From: Methylobacterium tarhaniae
Lineage (GTDB): Bacteria; Pseudomonadota; Alphaproteobacteria; Rhizobiales; Beijerinckiaceae
Length of the DNA stretch: 40,844 nt
Reading direction: 5' to 3'
Assembly (NCBI RefSeq): GCF_001043955.1
Contig: NZ_LABZ01000056.1
Span: forward strand, 1 to 40,844
Within the stretch, counting starts at the first letter, position 1, and each line of letters begins with the position of its first letter. The translations under genes were made by a program, and so were the position numbers. Below the pieces are notes generated by a model. It searched no databases. It was not told the DNA's origin and saw only the letters and a list, made by a program, of their open reading frames with translations. This document shows positions 33,628 through 40,844 of the stretch, one piece after another.

Positions 33628-33981
33628 TTGATCCTCCATGCCATCTCGCTGTTCGCCCTTTTGCTCACGGCGGCCGAGGCCGCCGAGGGCCCGGGTCCAG
33701 CCGACAAGGCCGCGGTCAGCAACGACGCCGTCAAGCTCGCCGGTCTGGTCCGGTTCGTGGCCGAGTCCTGTCCCGGCACGAAGCCCGACTACGCTCGGTT
33801 CCGCGAGGTCGTGGAACGGCTCGGCACCGATCTCGCGGCTTTGTCCCACGGCGAGCCGCTGATCCGCTCTGCCGCCTACACCCAAGCCTACCAGAAGGAT
33901 CCGGAGGCGAGCTGCCGCCGGGCGCAGGAGAGTTTCGGTCCGAACGGGACGGTGGTGCCGGGCCTGCTCGGTCCCGGCTGA
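33628..33981 (+). CDS. Small secreted protein of unknown function
   Basis: A 117-residue protein. The TTG start is supported by AAGGAG at 33616-33621 and by the signal peptide it opens (MILHAISLFALLLTAAEAAEG); the nearby ATG is in another frame. The mature part is helical, has two cysteines in the pattern of a possible disulfide (VAESCPGTKPDY and EASCRRAQESFG), and no recognised domain. It lies 160 bp after mxaH and may still belong to the mxa transcript. The 3' end is 13 bp from the convergent protease gene. Confidence 0.75.
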   Translation: MILHAISLFALLLTAAEAAEGPGPADKAAVSNDAVKLAGLVRFVAESCPGTKPDYARFREVVERLGTDLAALSHGEPLIRSAAYTQAYQKDPEASCRRAQESFGPNGTVVPGLLGPG

Positions 33982-33994
33982 TCGGGCCGATCGG

Positions 33995-34801
33995 TCAGCG
34001 GGTGCGGCGGACCGCGTCGCGCAGGGCGTCCACGAGGGCGCCCTCGAGCAGCAGGGCCGCGCCGTAATGGAACTCGCCGTCGTAGGAACGGCGGGAATTC
34101 ATCGACAGGGACGCGCTCTGCATCGCGATCAGGCTGCCTCCGGCATCGAATAGCCCGGAGCCGGATCCGCCATAGCCGTTGTTGCAATCGTGCCGGGCCT
34201 GCCGGATGCCGTCCTCGCCCGGCGGGTCGATCTGCCGGATGGTGCAGGCCTCGAGGCTGGTCGCGCTGCCGAAATTCTCGTGGCCGGCCGGGGAGACCAT
34301 CGTCACCGCGATGGCCTCGTTTCCGGTTCGCAGCCCGGCCGGTGCCTCCGGGACCGGTTGCGCGGCCGCCGCCGTGACCGGCTCCTTGAGGTGGAGCAGC
34401 GCCCAATCGTCCGTGATGTGAAGCGCCTCCGCACCGGGCCGGACGCCGAGTTGCAGGCTATCCGGTTCGAAATCGTAGTTGCGGCCGGCGATCTGGAAGA
34501 AGCAATCGGCCACCGCGCGGGTGACCTCGAGCCGCCGGCTGCGAAAATTGTGGGCGTTGAGCATGACGACCCGCGGCCCGGCGATCAGCCAGGCGGCGGC
34601 GGCCCGCTTCGGCACGCCCGCGGCATCGCGGCAGAAGAGGACACCTGCACCCGGGAACTTGTCGAAATCCGCGCCGGTCATGGCCCGACGGCCATCCTGC
34701 GGATAGAGGGCGGCCAGCCGTCCATCGCCGGCCGCCGCCGTGCCGCATAGGGCAGTGCCGACGGCGACCGCCGCCAGGATGCGTCGTCCCGAGTGGGTCA
34801 T
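33995..34801 (-). CDS. Secreted trypsin-like serine protease
   Basis: A 268-residue protein with a signal peptide (MTHSGRRILAAVAVGTALCGTAAAG) and a chymotrypsin-fold protease domain. The triad is visible: His84 in VVMLNAHNFRS, Asp132 in ITDDWALLHL, and Ser213 in NNGYGGSGSGLFD, with the GxSGS form seen in V8-like bacterial proteases. Cysteines suggest two disulfides. An upstream in-frame ATG at 34969 would add 56 residues coded partly by a tandem repeat and is less likely. It converges on the small secreted protein gene. Target unknown. Confidence 0.87.
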   Translation of the reverse strand: MTHSGRRILAAVAVGTALCGTAAAGDGRLAALYPQDGRRAMTGADFDKFPGAGVLFCRDAAGVPKRAAAAWLIAGPRVVMLNAHNFRSRRLEVTRAVADCFFQIAGRNYDFEPDSLQLGVRPGAEALHITDDWALLHLKEPVTAAAAQPVPEAPAGLRTGNEAIAVTMVSPAGHENFGSATSLEACTIRQIDPPGEDGIRQARHDCNNGYGGSGSGLFDAGGSLIAMQSASLSMNSRRSYDGEFHYGAALLLEGALVDALRDAVRRTR

Positions 34802-34816
34802 GGCCGCGATCACCCC

Positions 34817-34846
34817 GAAATCCTGTGCCAAGAAATCCTGTGCCAA
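34817..34846 (-). repeat. 15-bp tandem duplication upstream of the protease gene
   Basis: GAAATCCTGTGCCAA occurs twice in direct succession (34817-34831, 34832-34846), 16-45 bp before the protease start. The duplication would place two TTGGCACAGGATTTC units in the promoter or 5' leader. The remainder of the 390-bp gap up to 35192 holds no gene; apart from the operator-like sites near 35103 I see nothing else in it. Confidence 0.55.
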
Positions 34847-35102
34847 GATGCCTCGGCCCCGCTCATGCCTATGAAGAATGCGCGATGCCGATGCGTCAAC
34901 CGGGAGCAGACTCCACGAAGGCCCAGCAAGCTTCTGGCCATCGTCGCGAGCCGTTTTCCTGATGGCCACACGTACAGCAGCAAACCTGATCCCGCCGCCG
35001 AGTGTTTTTCTCGGATCGCAGAGTTTCCTCTGGGCGGGCTACCGGCCGGCAAGCTGGGCACGATGGTCGTTCGAGGCACCTTGGGATGACGCCTTGCGTA
35101 TG

Positions 35103-35136
35103 GTTGCCAGGGCAACAAAATGGTTGCCATAGCAAC
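35103..35136. promoter_or_regulatory. Paired palindromes, likely MarR operators
   Basis: GTTGCCAGGGCAAC (35103-35116) and GTTGCCATAGCAAC (35123-35136) are two 14-bp inverted repeats of the same type, centres 20 bp apart, both within ATGGTTGCC context. TTGC-N-GCAA symmetry is a common MarR-family operator form, and a MarR gene lies in the same cluster (36474-37019). They sit 57-90 bp before the leader ORF and ferredoxin reductase gene. A related ATAGCAA half-site occurs near 37135 before the P450 gene. Confidence 0.72.
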
Positions 35137-35192
35137 ATAACCGTGCGAGCGTCAGGCATGAGAGCGTTCAATCGCCCACCACGGAGGAAACG

Positions 35193-35213
35193 ATGCGCGG
35201 GGCTTGGCAATGA
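35193..35213 (+). CDS. Six-codon leader ORF coupled to the reductase start
   Basis: The best ribosome site in the region (GGAGG at 35183-35187) serves an ATG at 35193 that encodes MRGAWQ and stops at TGA 35211-35213. That stop overlaps the reductase ATG (35210) as ATGA. This layout implies reinitiation-type translation of the reductase, or translational control. Confidence 0.5.
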   Translation: MRGAWQ

Positions 35214-36454
35214 ATGGGGGCCGCGACATCATCGTCGTCGGAGCCGGTCAGGCAGGTTTTCAGGCCGCCGCCTCGCTGCGTGAGGCTGGCTTCGACGGAT
35301 CGCTCACGATCATCGGTGACGAGCCCGTCGCGCCCTACCAGCGTCCGCCCCTGTCGAAAGCCTACCTGGCGGGCAAGGCAACGGCCGGGACCCTGGCGCT
35401 GAGACCGGCGAGTTTCTACGCCGACCATCGCATCACGCTCAGGCTCGGCGAACAGGCCGCCCTTATCGATCGGCCCGTCCAGCAGCTCGAACTCACGTCG
35501 GGCGAGCGGCTTTGTTATGACCATCTCATCCTGGCGACGGGAGCCCGCAATCGTTCCCTGCCGGTTCCTGGGGCCGATCTCGCCGGTGTGCTCCAGCTTC
35601 GCACGCTGGCGGATGCCGAGGATGTCCAGCGGTATCTGGCTGGCGTCGAGAGCGTCGTCGTGGTGGGTGCCGGCTTCATCGGACTCGAATTCGCCGCGGT
35701 GGCCGCGGCGCGCGGGATTGCCGTCACGGTCGTCGAGTTCGCCGACCGGGTCATGTCGCGGGCGGTCTCCCGGCCGACCTCAGCCTTTTTTCGGGCTGCG
35801 CACGAGGCCGCCGGGATCCGGTTCGCCTTCGGCGTGGGCGTGGGGCGCATCACGGGGGCGGACGGGCACGTCACCGCGGTCGAGACGACCGACGGCCGCG
35901 CGTTCGCGGCGGATCTCGTGCTCGTCGGCATCGGTGTCGTGCCGAACGTGGAGCTCGCAGCGGAAGCGGGTTTGGCCGTCGCCGACGGCATCCTGGTCGA
36001 CCAGGCCCTTCTCACGTCGGACCCGTCCATCTCGGCGATCGGCGACTGCGCCACGTTCCCGAACTCCTTCGCCGGGAATGCACCGACACGCATCGAATCG
36101 GTTCAGAACGCCGTCGACCAGGCTCGGTGTGTCGCTGCCCGTCTCACCGGACGGGCGGCATCCTACGCGGCCCTGCCCTGGTTCTGGAGCGACCAGGGCG
36201 GCTGGAAGCTGCAGATCGCCGGTCTGGCGAACCCGCACGATCTGACCGTGACGCGCGGCGACCCGGCACAGGGAGCGTTCTCGGTCTTCTGCTACCGGCA
36301 AGACCGCCTCGTCGGGGTCGAGTCGGTGAACAGGCCTGCCGACCACATGATCGCCCGGCGGCTCATCGCCGAGCGCCTGCCGCTGGTGCCCGATCAGGCG
36401 GCCGACCTCGCCCTCGACTTGCGGGCGCTGATCAGAACCGCCGCGGCTGCCTGA
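35210..36454 (+). CDS. FAD-dependent ferredoxin reductase of a P450 system
   Basis: A 414-residue NAD(P)H-ferredoxin reductase of the putidaredoxin/palustrisin reductase type. It has an FAD-binding motif GAGQAG at 11-16, PYQRPPLSKAYL, ILATGARNR, an NAD-binding GAGFIG at 153-158 with no extra basic residues for NADP, and the FAD-binding ISAIGDCA. The C-terminal domain includes PWFWSDQGGWKLQIAGL as in this class. It supplies electrons to the [2Fe-2S] ferredoxin encoded downstream. The ATG at 35210 is coupled to a leader ORF; TTG at 35204 is an alternative. It converges on the MarR gene 19 bp away. Confidence 0.93.
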   Translation: MNGGRDIIVVGAGQAGFQAAASLREAGFDGSLTIIGDEPVAPYQRPPLSKAYLAGKATAGTLALRPASFYADHRITLRLGEQAALIDRPVQQLELTSGERLCYDHLILATGARNRSLPVPGADLAGVLQLRTLADAEDVQRYLAGVESVVVVGAGFIGLEFAAVAAARGIAVTVVEFADRVMSRAVSRPTSAFFRAAHEAAGIRFAFGVGVGRITGADGHVTAVETTDGRAFAADLVLVGIGVVPNVELAAEAGLAVADGILVDQALLTSDPSISAIGDCATFPNSFAGNAPTRIESVQNAVDQARCVAARLTGRAASYAALPWFWSDQGGWKLQIAGLANPHDLTVTRGDPAQGAFSVFCYRQDRLVGVESVNRPADHMIARRLIAERLPLVPDQAADLALDLRALIRTAAAA

Positions 36455-36473
36455 GCGGCCCGTCCCATCTCGC

Positions 36474-37019
36474 TCAGTCCCGACGCTCGCGCCGGGATGT
36501 CCCGGACACCGTCACGGCTGGCAGGTTCGCGTGCAGGCGGTTGAGAAGATCGATCAGGGTGTCCCGCTGCTCGGGCGTCAGGCAGGCCGTCAGACGTCGC
36601 TCGCGCTCCAGCGCCACGACGATGATCTCGTCGTGCAGCGATTCGCCCTGCGCTGTCAGGCGGATCAGGCGTCGGCGCGCGTCGGTCGGGTCCTCGTCGA
36701 TGGCGACGAGATTCCGCTTCTCCATCGAGGCGATGGTCCGGCTCACCGGCCCCTTGTCGAACCCGATGACTTGGCAGATCCGCGCGGCCGAGATGCCGGG
36801 CTCGATGGCGAGCAGGGACATGATCCGCCACTCGGTGACGTTGACCCCGAAGCGGCTCTGGTAGGTGGTGCTGGCGCTGTGCGACAGCTTGTTGGCGACG
36901 AAGGTGAGGAGCGCCGGCACGTACCGCTCGAGGTCGAGCCGCAGCCCAGGCGTCACGTCTGCGGCCGGTGCCTGGTCGATCGCTCGACCAGCGGCGTGTC
37001 TTGCTCGACCCGATGGCAT
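36474..37019 (-). CDS. MarR-family transcriptional regulator
   Basis: A 181-residue regulator with a winged helix-turn-helix: ISAARICQVIGFDKGPVSRTIASMEKRNLV (about 76-105, in pieces) and the wing IDEDPTDARRRLIRLT. A dimerisation helix (YVPALLTFVANKLSHSAS) precedes it. The ATG at 37019 has GGAGAG; one 30 bp upstream is possible. It is divergent from the P450 gene and probably responds to an aromatic acid, releasing GTTGCC-type operators. Confidence 0.92.
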   Translation of the reverse strand: MPSGRARHAAGRAIDQAPAADVTPGLRLDLERYVPALLTFVANKLSHSASTTYQSRFGVNVTEWRIMSLLAIEPGISAARICQVIGFDKGPVSRTIASMEKRNLVAIDEDPTDARRRLIRLTAQGESLHDEIIVVALERERRLTACLTPEQRDTLIDLLNRLHANLPAVTVSGTSRRERRD

Positions 37020-37167
37020 CGTCTCTCCGGCGCGCTGTCGATGCTCCATCTTATGTCTCGACGGATCGGCCGCGTCCAGGCGCACATCACCGTTCAATGG
37101 GGAGATTCGGGCCAATCTTTCGCGTTCTCTACATAGCAAAACAGCAATAAGACATGGAGGATCGTTC

Positions 37168-38421
37168 ATGATCGAGCCGTCGCATATATCGAAATCTGCT
37201 GCTCCGCCGGCCGTCCTGCCGGTCGATGTCCATGGTACAGGCGCGGCAATCGTCGACGTCGACCCGTTCTCGATCGAGTTCTTCGAGGATCCGCACCGCA
37301 TCCATGAGGCGTTGCGGGAGGCCGGACCGGTGGTGTGGCTGCCGCGCTGGGGCGTGCACGCAGTCGCGCGCTACGAGGAGGTGCGGGCCGTGCTGCACGA
37401 TCCGGCGACCTTCTGCTCCGGCCGCGGCGTGGGCCTGAGCGACTTCGCGAAGGAGAAGCCCTGGCGGCCCCAAAGCCTGATCCTGGAGGCCGATCCGCCG
37501 GCCCATGGACGCACGCGCGCGGTGCTGAGCCGGGTCCTGTCGCCGGCGGTCATGAAGACCCTGCGCGAGCGGTTCCAGGCGGCCGCAAACCAGCTCGTCG
37601 ACGAGCTCCTGGTACGCCGCGAGATCGATGCGGTCGCCGATCTCGCCGAGGCCTTCCCGCTCTCGGTCTTCCCGGAGGCGGTCGGCCTTCGCGAGGACGG
37701 GCGCGAGCACCTGCTGCCCTATGCGGGTCTCGCCTTCAACGCCTTCGGGCCGCCCAACGCATTGCGCCAACGAGCCTTCGAGACCGCGGCGCCCCACGTC
37801 GCATGGGTCATGGAGCAGTGCCAGCGCGAGAACCTGAAGCCCGGCGGCTTCGGCGCGGCGATCCACGCGGCCGCGGATACAGGTGCCATCACGCACGATG
37901 AGGCACCGCTCCTCGTGCGCTCGCTGTTGACGGCGGGCCTCGACACGACGGTGAACAGCATCGGTGCCGCGATCTACTGCCTGGCTCGCTTCCCCGATGC
38001 CTGGGCCGCGTTGCGGGCCGATCCGACCCTCGCCCGCGCGGCCTTCGAGGAGGCCGTGCGGTTCGAGAGCCCGGTCCAGACCTTCTTCCGCACCACGACC
38101 CGGCCGGTCGAGATCGGCGGAGTGCATCTCGACGAGGGCTCCAAGGTCCTGATGTTCCTGGGTGCCGCCAACCGCGACCCGCGCCGCTGGAGCGACCCCG
38201 GCCGCTACGACCCGACCCGCTCGACGGTCGGCCATGTCGGCTTCGGGTCCGGCATCCACATGTGCGTCGGCCAGCTGCTCGGCCGCCTCGAAGGCGAGGT
38301 GATCCTGTCGGCGCTCGCCGCGAAGGTCGGCGCGATCGCGATCACCGGACCGGTCGTGCGCCGGTACAACAACACCCTGCGCGGGCTCGAGCGCCTGCCC
38401 GTCACCCTGACGGCCGCCTGA
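37168..38421 (+). CDS. Cytochrome P450, CYP199-like para-substituted benzoate monooxygenase
   Basis: A 417-residue class I P450. Haem loop FGSGIHMCVG puts the cysteine at 366; AGLDTT at 256-261 forms the oxygen-activating I helix; ExxR is Glu295-Arg298. It resembles CYP199A2/A4 through the C-terminus (GQLLGRLEGEVILSALA, RRYNNTLRGLERLPVT). Arg100, Ser103, Arg251 and Ser252 fall at a constant offset of eight from Arg92, Ser95, Arg243 and Ser244, which I recall as the carboxylate-binding residues of CYP199A4. Those enzymes O-demethylate 4-methoxybenzoate and oxidise other para-substituted benzoates. GGAGG precedes the ATG. Reductase, ferredoxin and binding-protein genes complete the system. Confidence 0.93.
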   Translation: MIEPSHISKSAAPPAVLPVDVHGTGAAIVDVDPFSIEFFEDPHRIHEALREAGPVVWLPRWGVHAVARYEEVRAVLHDPATFCSGRGVGLSDFAKEKPWRPQSLILEADPPAHGRTRAVLSRVLSPAVMKTLRERFQAAANQLVDELLVRREIDAVADLAEAFPLSVFPEAVGLREDGREHLLPYAGLAFNAFGPPNALRQRAFETAAPHVAWVMEQCQRENLKPGGFGAAIHAAADTGAITHDEAPLLVRSLLTAGLDTTVNSIGAAIYCLARFPDAWAALRADPTLARAAFEEAVRFESPVQTFFRTTTRPVEIGGVHLDEGSKVLMFLGAANRDPRRWSDPGRYDPTRSTVGHVGFGSGIHMCVGQLLGRLEGEVILSALAAKVGAIAITGPVVRRYNNTLRGLERLPVTLTAA

Positions 38422-38435
38422 AGGACGACCATGCC

Positions 38436-38759
38436 ATGCCGACCATCACCTTCATCCGCCCGGACGGCGCGCAGCGGGAGCTTACCATAGCAGAGGGCAC
38501 GAGCCTGATGCAGGCCGCGACCCATCACGGCCTCGACGGGATCGTGGCCGAGTGCGGCGGCAACGCGATGTGCGCCACCTGCCACGTCTACGTCGAGGAT
38601 GCCTGGTCCGAGCGCCTGCCGCCCCTGTCCGAGGACGAGGACGCCCTGCTCGACGGCGCTGCCGCCGAGCGCCTGCCGACGAGCCGGCTGTCCTGCCAGA
38701 TCATCGCAACCGCCGCCCTCGACGGACTGGTGGTCCGTCTGCCCGACCGGCAGGTCTGA
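38436..38759 (+). CDS. [2Fe-2S] ferredoxin, putidaredoxin type
   Basis: A 107-residue ferredoxin with cluster cysteines 40, 46, 49 and 87 (ECGGNAMCATCHVYV, RLSCQI), one position shifted from putidaredoxin spacing. It carries electrons from the FAD reductase to the P450. An ATG at 38431 is in another frame. It follows the P450 stop by 14 bp, so both are in one operon. Confidence 0.95.
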   Translation: MPTITFIRPDGAQRELTIAEGTSLMQAATHHGLDGIVAECGGNAMCATCHVYVEDAWSERLPPLSEDEDALLDGAAAERLPTSRLSCQIIATAALDGLVVRLPDRQV

Positions 38760-38795
38760 GCGGCGGGAAACATCAATGTCAAAGGGAGGACAACG

Positions 38796-40010
38796 ATGCG
38801 TATGATGATGCGGGCCATGCTGCTCGCGACGACATTGCTCGCAGGGGGGGCAGCAAAGGCGGAGGTCTCCGACGGGGTAGTCCGGATCGGCGTGCTGACC
38901 GACATGTCGGGGCCGTTCCAGGACACCAACGGCCAGGGCTCGGTCGAGGCCGCCCGCATGGCGGCCGAGGACTTCGCCGGCGGGGGCAAGGGGATCCGGG
39001 TCGAGATCGTCGGGGCGGATCACCAGAACAAGGCGGATGTCGGTTCGTCCATCACCCGCAAGTGGCTCGACGTCGAGAAGGTCGACGCGGTGGTCGACGT
39101 GCCGAACTCCTCGGTGGGATTGGCCGTCAACGCGCTCCTGCGCGACACCCGGATGGCGTTCCTGGCTTCGGCCACCGCCACCTCGGACCTCACCGGCAAG
39201 GCCTGCTCGCCCAACACCGTGCAGTGGGTCAACGATGCCTGGGCGACCGGCAACACCACCGCCGCCGCCATGATGAAGCGCGGCGGCACGTCTTGGTACT
39301 TCCTGACCGTGAACTACGCGCTCGGCCAGGGTATCGAGGCGGAAGCGAGCGCGTATGTCACCCGCCATGGCGGCACCGTGAAGGGGGCCAGTCGTCACCC
39401 GCTCGGCACGGCGGACTTCTCGTCCCTGCTGCTGCAGGCGCAGAGTTCGGGCGCAAAGGTCGTCGGGCTCGCCAATGCGGGTGCTGATGCGATCAATATC
39501 GTCAAGCAGGCCAATGAGTTCGGTCTGACGCAGAGCGGTCAGTCGCTGGTAGCGTTCCTTGTTTTCATCAACGACGTGCACGCCATGGGTCTGAAGGACG
39601 CACAGGGCCTTCTGCTGACCGAGTCGTTCTACTGGGATATGAGCGACGAGACCCGAACCTTCGCCAAGCGTTTTGCCGCGCGGCCAGGTCAGGCCGGCAA
39701 GGTACCGAGCGGCAACCAGGCCGGCGTTTACTCGGCCACACTCGCCTATCTCGACGCTGTGGCGCGCACCGACAGCGACGACGCGCGAACCGTGGTAGCG
39801 GAGATGAAGCGCAAAGGCCCGCGCGACCGGCTGTTCGGCGATCTCACCGTGCGTCCGGACGGGCGGGCGATCCACCCGATCTACCTGTTCGAGGTCAAGA
39901 AGCCGGCAGAGTCGAGGGGGCCATATGACTACTACAAGCTCGTCGACACGATCCCAGCGGAGCAAGCGTTCCGGCCACTTGCCGATGGCGGATGCCTCCT
40001 GGTGAAGTGA
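38796..40010 (+). CDS. Periplasmic binding protein, HAAT family, orphan
   Basis: A 404-residue type I receptor with a 22-residue signal peptide ending AAKA before EVSDGVVRIGVLTDMSGPF. It has KVDAVVDVPNSSVGLAVN, FLTVNYALGQGIEAEAS and FGDLTVRPDGRAIHPIYLFEVKKP, as in aromatic-acid receptors of this group. GGGAGG precedes the ATG. No permease or ATPase is encoded next to it; it may use another importer or its partners lie beyond the IS element. Codon usage becomes less GC-rich after about 39470. It probably binds the benzoate substrate of the P450. Confidence 0.92.
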   Translation: MRMMMRAMLLATTLLAGGAAKAEVSDGVVRIGVLTDMSGPFQDTNGQGSVEAARMAAEDFAGGGKGIRVEIVGADHQNKADVGSSITRKWLDVEKVDAVVDVPNSSVGLAVNALLRDTRMAFLASATATSDLTGKACSPNTVQWVNDAWATGNTTAAAMMKRGGTSWYFLTVNYALGQGIEAEASAYVTRHGGTVKGASRHPLGTADFSSLLLQAQSSGAKVVGLANAGADAINIVKQANEFGLTQSGQSLVAFLVFINDVHAMGLKDAQGLLLTESFYWDMSDETRTFAKRFAARPGQAGKVPSGNQAGVYSATLAYLDAVARTDSDDARTVVAEMKRKGPRDRLFGDLTVRPDGRAIHPIYLFEVKKPAESRGPYDYYKLVDTIPAEQAFRPLADGGCLLVK

Positions 40011-40021
40011 TCAATTAAATT

Positions 40022-40051
40022 ATCCGCCGATTTGAGTCATGATCGGCGGAT
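40022..40051. terminator. Stem-loop after the P450 operon
   Basis: ATCCGCCGAT (40022-40031) pairs exactly with ATCGGCGGAT (40042-40051) around a ten-base loop, 11 bp after the binding-protein stop. A/T-rich sequence on both sides fits a bidirectional terminator. Confidence 0.7.
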
Positions 40052-40119
40052 TCCATTAAAATGAATGATTGTTTATAACTAAGATATGAAATCTAAATTT
40101 TATTAAAAATAGGAAGACT

Positions 40120-40752
40120 CCCGGCTTTGCCGGGGTGGCAGTAGCAGCTTGACGTTTCCTGGAGTGTCCATCGAAGAAGCTTCCCTTTGTGAGCCGCCAA
40201 GCACACAACGGAAATTTCAACGATGACCGAGTCCCAATTTCTAAACCACTCAAAGTGCGATTGCAAATATCACGTCGTTTTCATGCCCAAACGACGGCGA
40301 AAGGTGCTCTACGGGCAGTTGCGCCAGCATCTCGGGGCTGTCTTTCGCACTCTGGTTCAACAAAAAGAAAGCCGGATCGCGGAAGGGCACCTGATGCGCG
40401 ACCACGTGCATATGATGACCGCGATCCCACCCAAATATGCCGCCCCCCAGGTCGTCGGCTTCATCAAAGGCAAGAGTGCCATCCGCGTCGCCAGGGTGTA
40501 TGGCGAGCGCAGACGGAATTTCATAGTTCAGCACTTCTGGGCCAGAAGCTTCTATGTTCCCATAGTCGGTCGTGATGAGGCAACGATCCGGGCCGACATC
40601 AGGCAGCAGGAGCAGGAAGAGGAGTGCTTGGAGCAGTTGAACCTCTGGCGCTGAACGCCACCAACAGGTGACTTATTATACCGGGGCCGCGTTAGCGTTC
40701 CCTCCTGCCGCTTTGAGCGGCTCACATCATAAGGACCCCGACCTTGCCGGGG
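40120..40752 (+). mobile_element. IS200-type insertion sequence, probably inactive
   Basis: A single transposase gene lies between subterminal hairpins, as in IS200/IS605 elements: left CCCGGC-TTT-GCCGGG (40120-40134), right GCCGCT-TTG-AGCGGC (40707-40721) and CCCCG/CGGGG (40736-40740, 40748-40752). The left and right stems share CCGG/CCTTGCCGGGG-like sequence. No TnpB gene is present. Exact ends cannot be set by eye, because these elements lack terminal inverted repeats and target duplications. Confidence 0.75.
40223..40654 (+). CDS. tnpA: IS200-family TnpA transposase with catalytic Tyr replaced by Asp
   Basis: A 143-residue Y1 HUH transposase of full family length. CDCKYHVVFMPKRRRKVLY opens it, the HUH motif is HVH at 61-63 in MRDHVHMM, and IKGKSAIRVARVYG and FWARSFYVPIVG follow. 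In the helix that normally carries the nucleophilic tyrosine (I-x-x-Y-I-x-x-Q), the sequence reads IRADIRQQEQEEE, with Asp125 at the tyrosine position. A single T to G change in TAC would give the GAC seen. The rest of the protein is intact, so inactivation looks recent or the protein is repurposed. Confidence 0.93.
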   Translation: MTESQFLNHSKCDCKYHVVFMPKRRRKVLYGQLRQHLGAVFRTLVQQKESRIAEGHLMRDHVHMMTAIPPKYAAPQVVGFIKGKSAIRVARVYGERRRNFIVQHFWARSFYVPIVGRDEATIRADIRQQEQEEECLEQLNLWR

Positions 40753-40844
40753 ATATTTACTATAGTATTGTAACTATGATTGATGCCCGTGTCTCAGAAT
40801 CATCGAACGTCCGGGAATTGGAATAAGAGCGCCTAACAGAACGG

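Noticed and set aside
38205..39965. 586-codon open frame on the minus strand antisense to the P450 system
   Set aside because: It is opposite well-supported ferredoxin and binding-protein genes, has no domain, and is explained by GC-rich third positions keeping the antisense frame open.
40655..40844. TnpB or second ORF of an IS605-type element
   Set aside because: No coding frame is visible after tnpA up to the window end; only end hairpins are seen.

Overview
The window is high-GC chromosomal DNA from a methylotrophic alphaproteobacterium, most likely Methylobacterium or a close relative. The main evidence is a complete calcium-type methanol dehydrogenase cluster in the order mxaFJGIRSACKLDEH (21879-33467). 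The mature part of MxaF matches the Methylobacterium extorquens enzyme in motif spacing. Strong GC bias at third codon positions and tight ATGA/GTGA overlaps between genes run through most of the window.

Region 1 (1-8693, minus strand) is one long operon for an unidentified organic acid. It encodes a periplasmic binding protein, LivG/F/H/M-type ABC transporter subunits, a DUF35 protein paired with a thiolase-like protein, a MaoC hydratase, an enoyl-CoA hydratase and an acyl-CoA dehydrogenase cut off by the window edge. A plus-strand reductase of the PRISE (progesterone 5-beta-reductase/iridoid synthase-like) family diverges from it, with a perfect 10-bp inverted repeat between the two.

Region 2 (9927-19965) is a second acyl-CoA catabolic block. 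A family III CoA-transferase diverges from an IclR regulator. Then comes a minus-strand operon: ADP-forming acyl-CoA synthetase, MDR reductase, ACAD11-like acyl-CoA dehydrogenase, ACAD11-like kinase, enoyl-CoA hydratase and an SMP-30 lactonase. The kinase and dehydrogenase correspond to the two halves of the ACAD10/ACAD11 proteins, which handle 4-hydroxyacyl-CoA by phosphorylation and elimination. With a lactonase alongside, this suggests use of gamma-lactones or 4-hydroxy acids. Nearly identical ATTTCA/TGAAAT palindromes in front of both transcription units suggest one IclR regulon.

Region 3 (19966-21878) is a long gene-poor stretch. It holds a MITE-like repeat (second copy at 12345-12520), a decayed coding remnant, and an AT-rich mxaF promoter and leader that includes a possible upstream ORF.

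Region 4 (21879-33467) is the mxa cluster. F, J, G, I and R are separated by gaps, each holding a GC-rich stem-loop, whereas the R to H assembly genes mostly overlap. A small secreted protein and a secreted trypsin-like protease follow.

Region 5 (35100-40752) is a cytochrome P450 system: ferredoxin reductase, MarR regulator, CYP199-like P450, [2Fe-2S] ferredoxin and an aromatic-acid-type binding protein. The P450 keeps the residues that bind a benzoate carboxylate in CYP199A enzymes, so O-demethylation of methoxybenzoates is likely. That would feed formaldehyde into the C1 metabolism expected of a methanol oxidiser. The window ends with an IS200-type element whose transposase appears to have lost its catalytic tyrosine.
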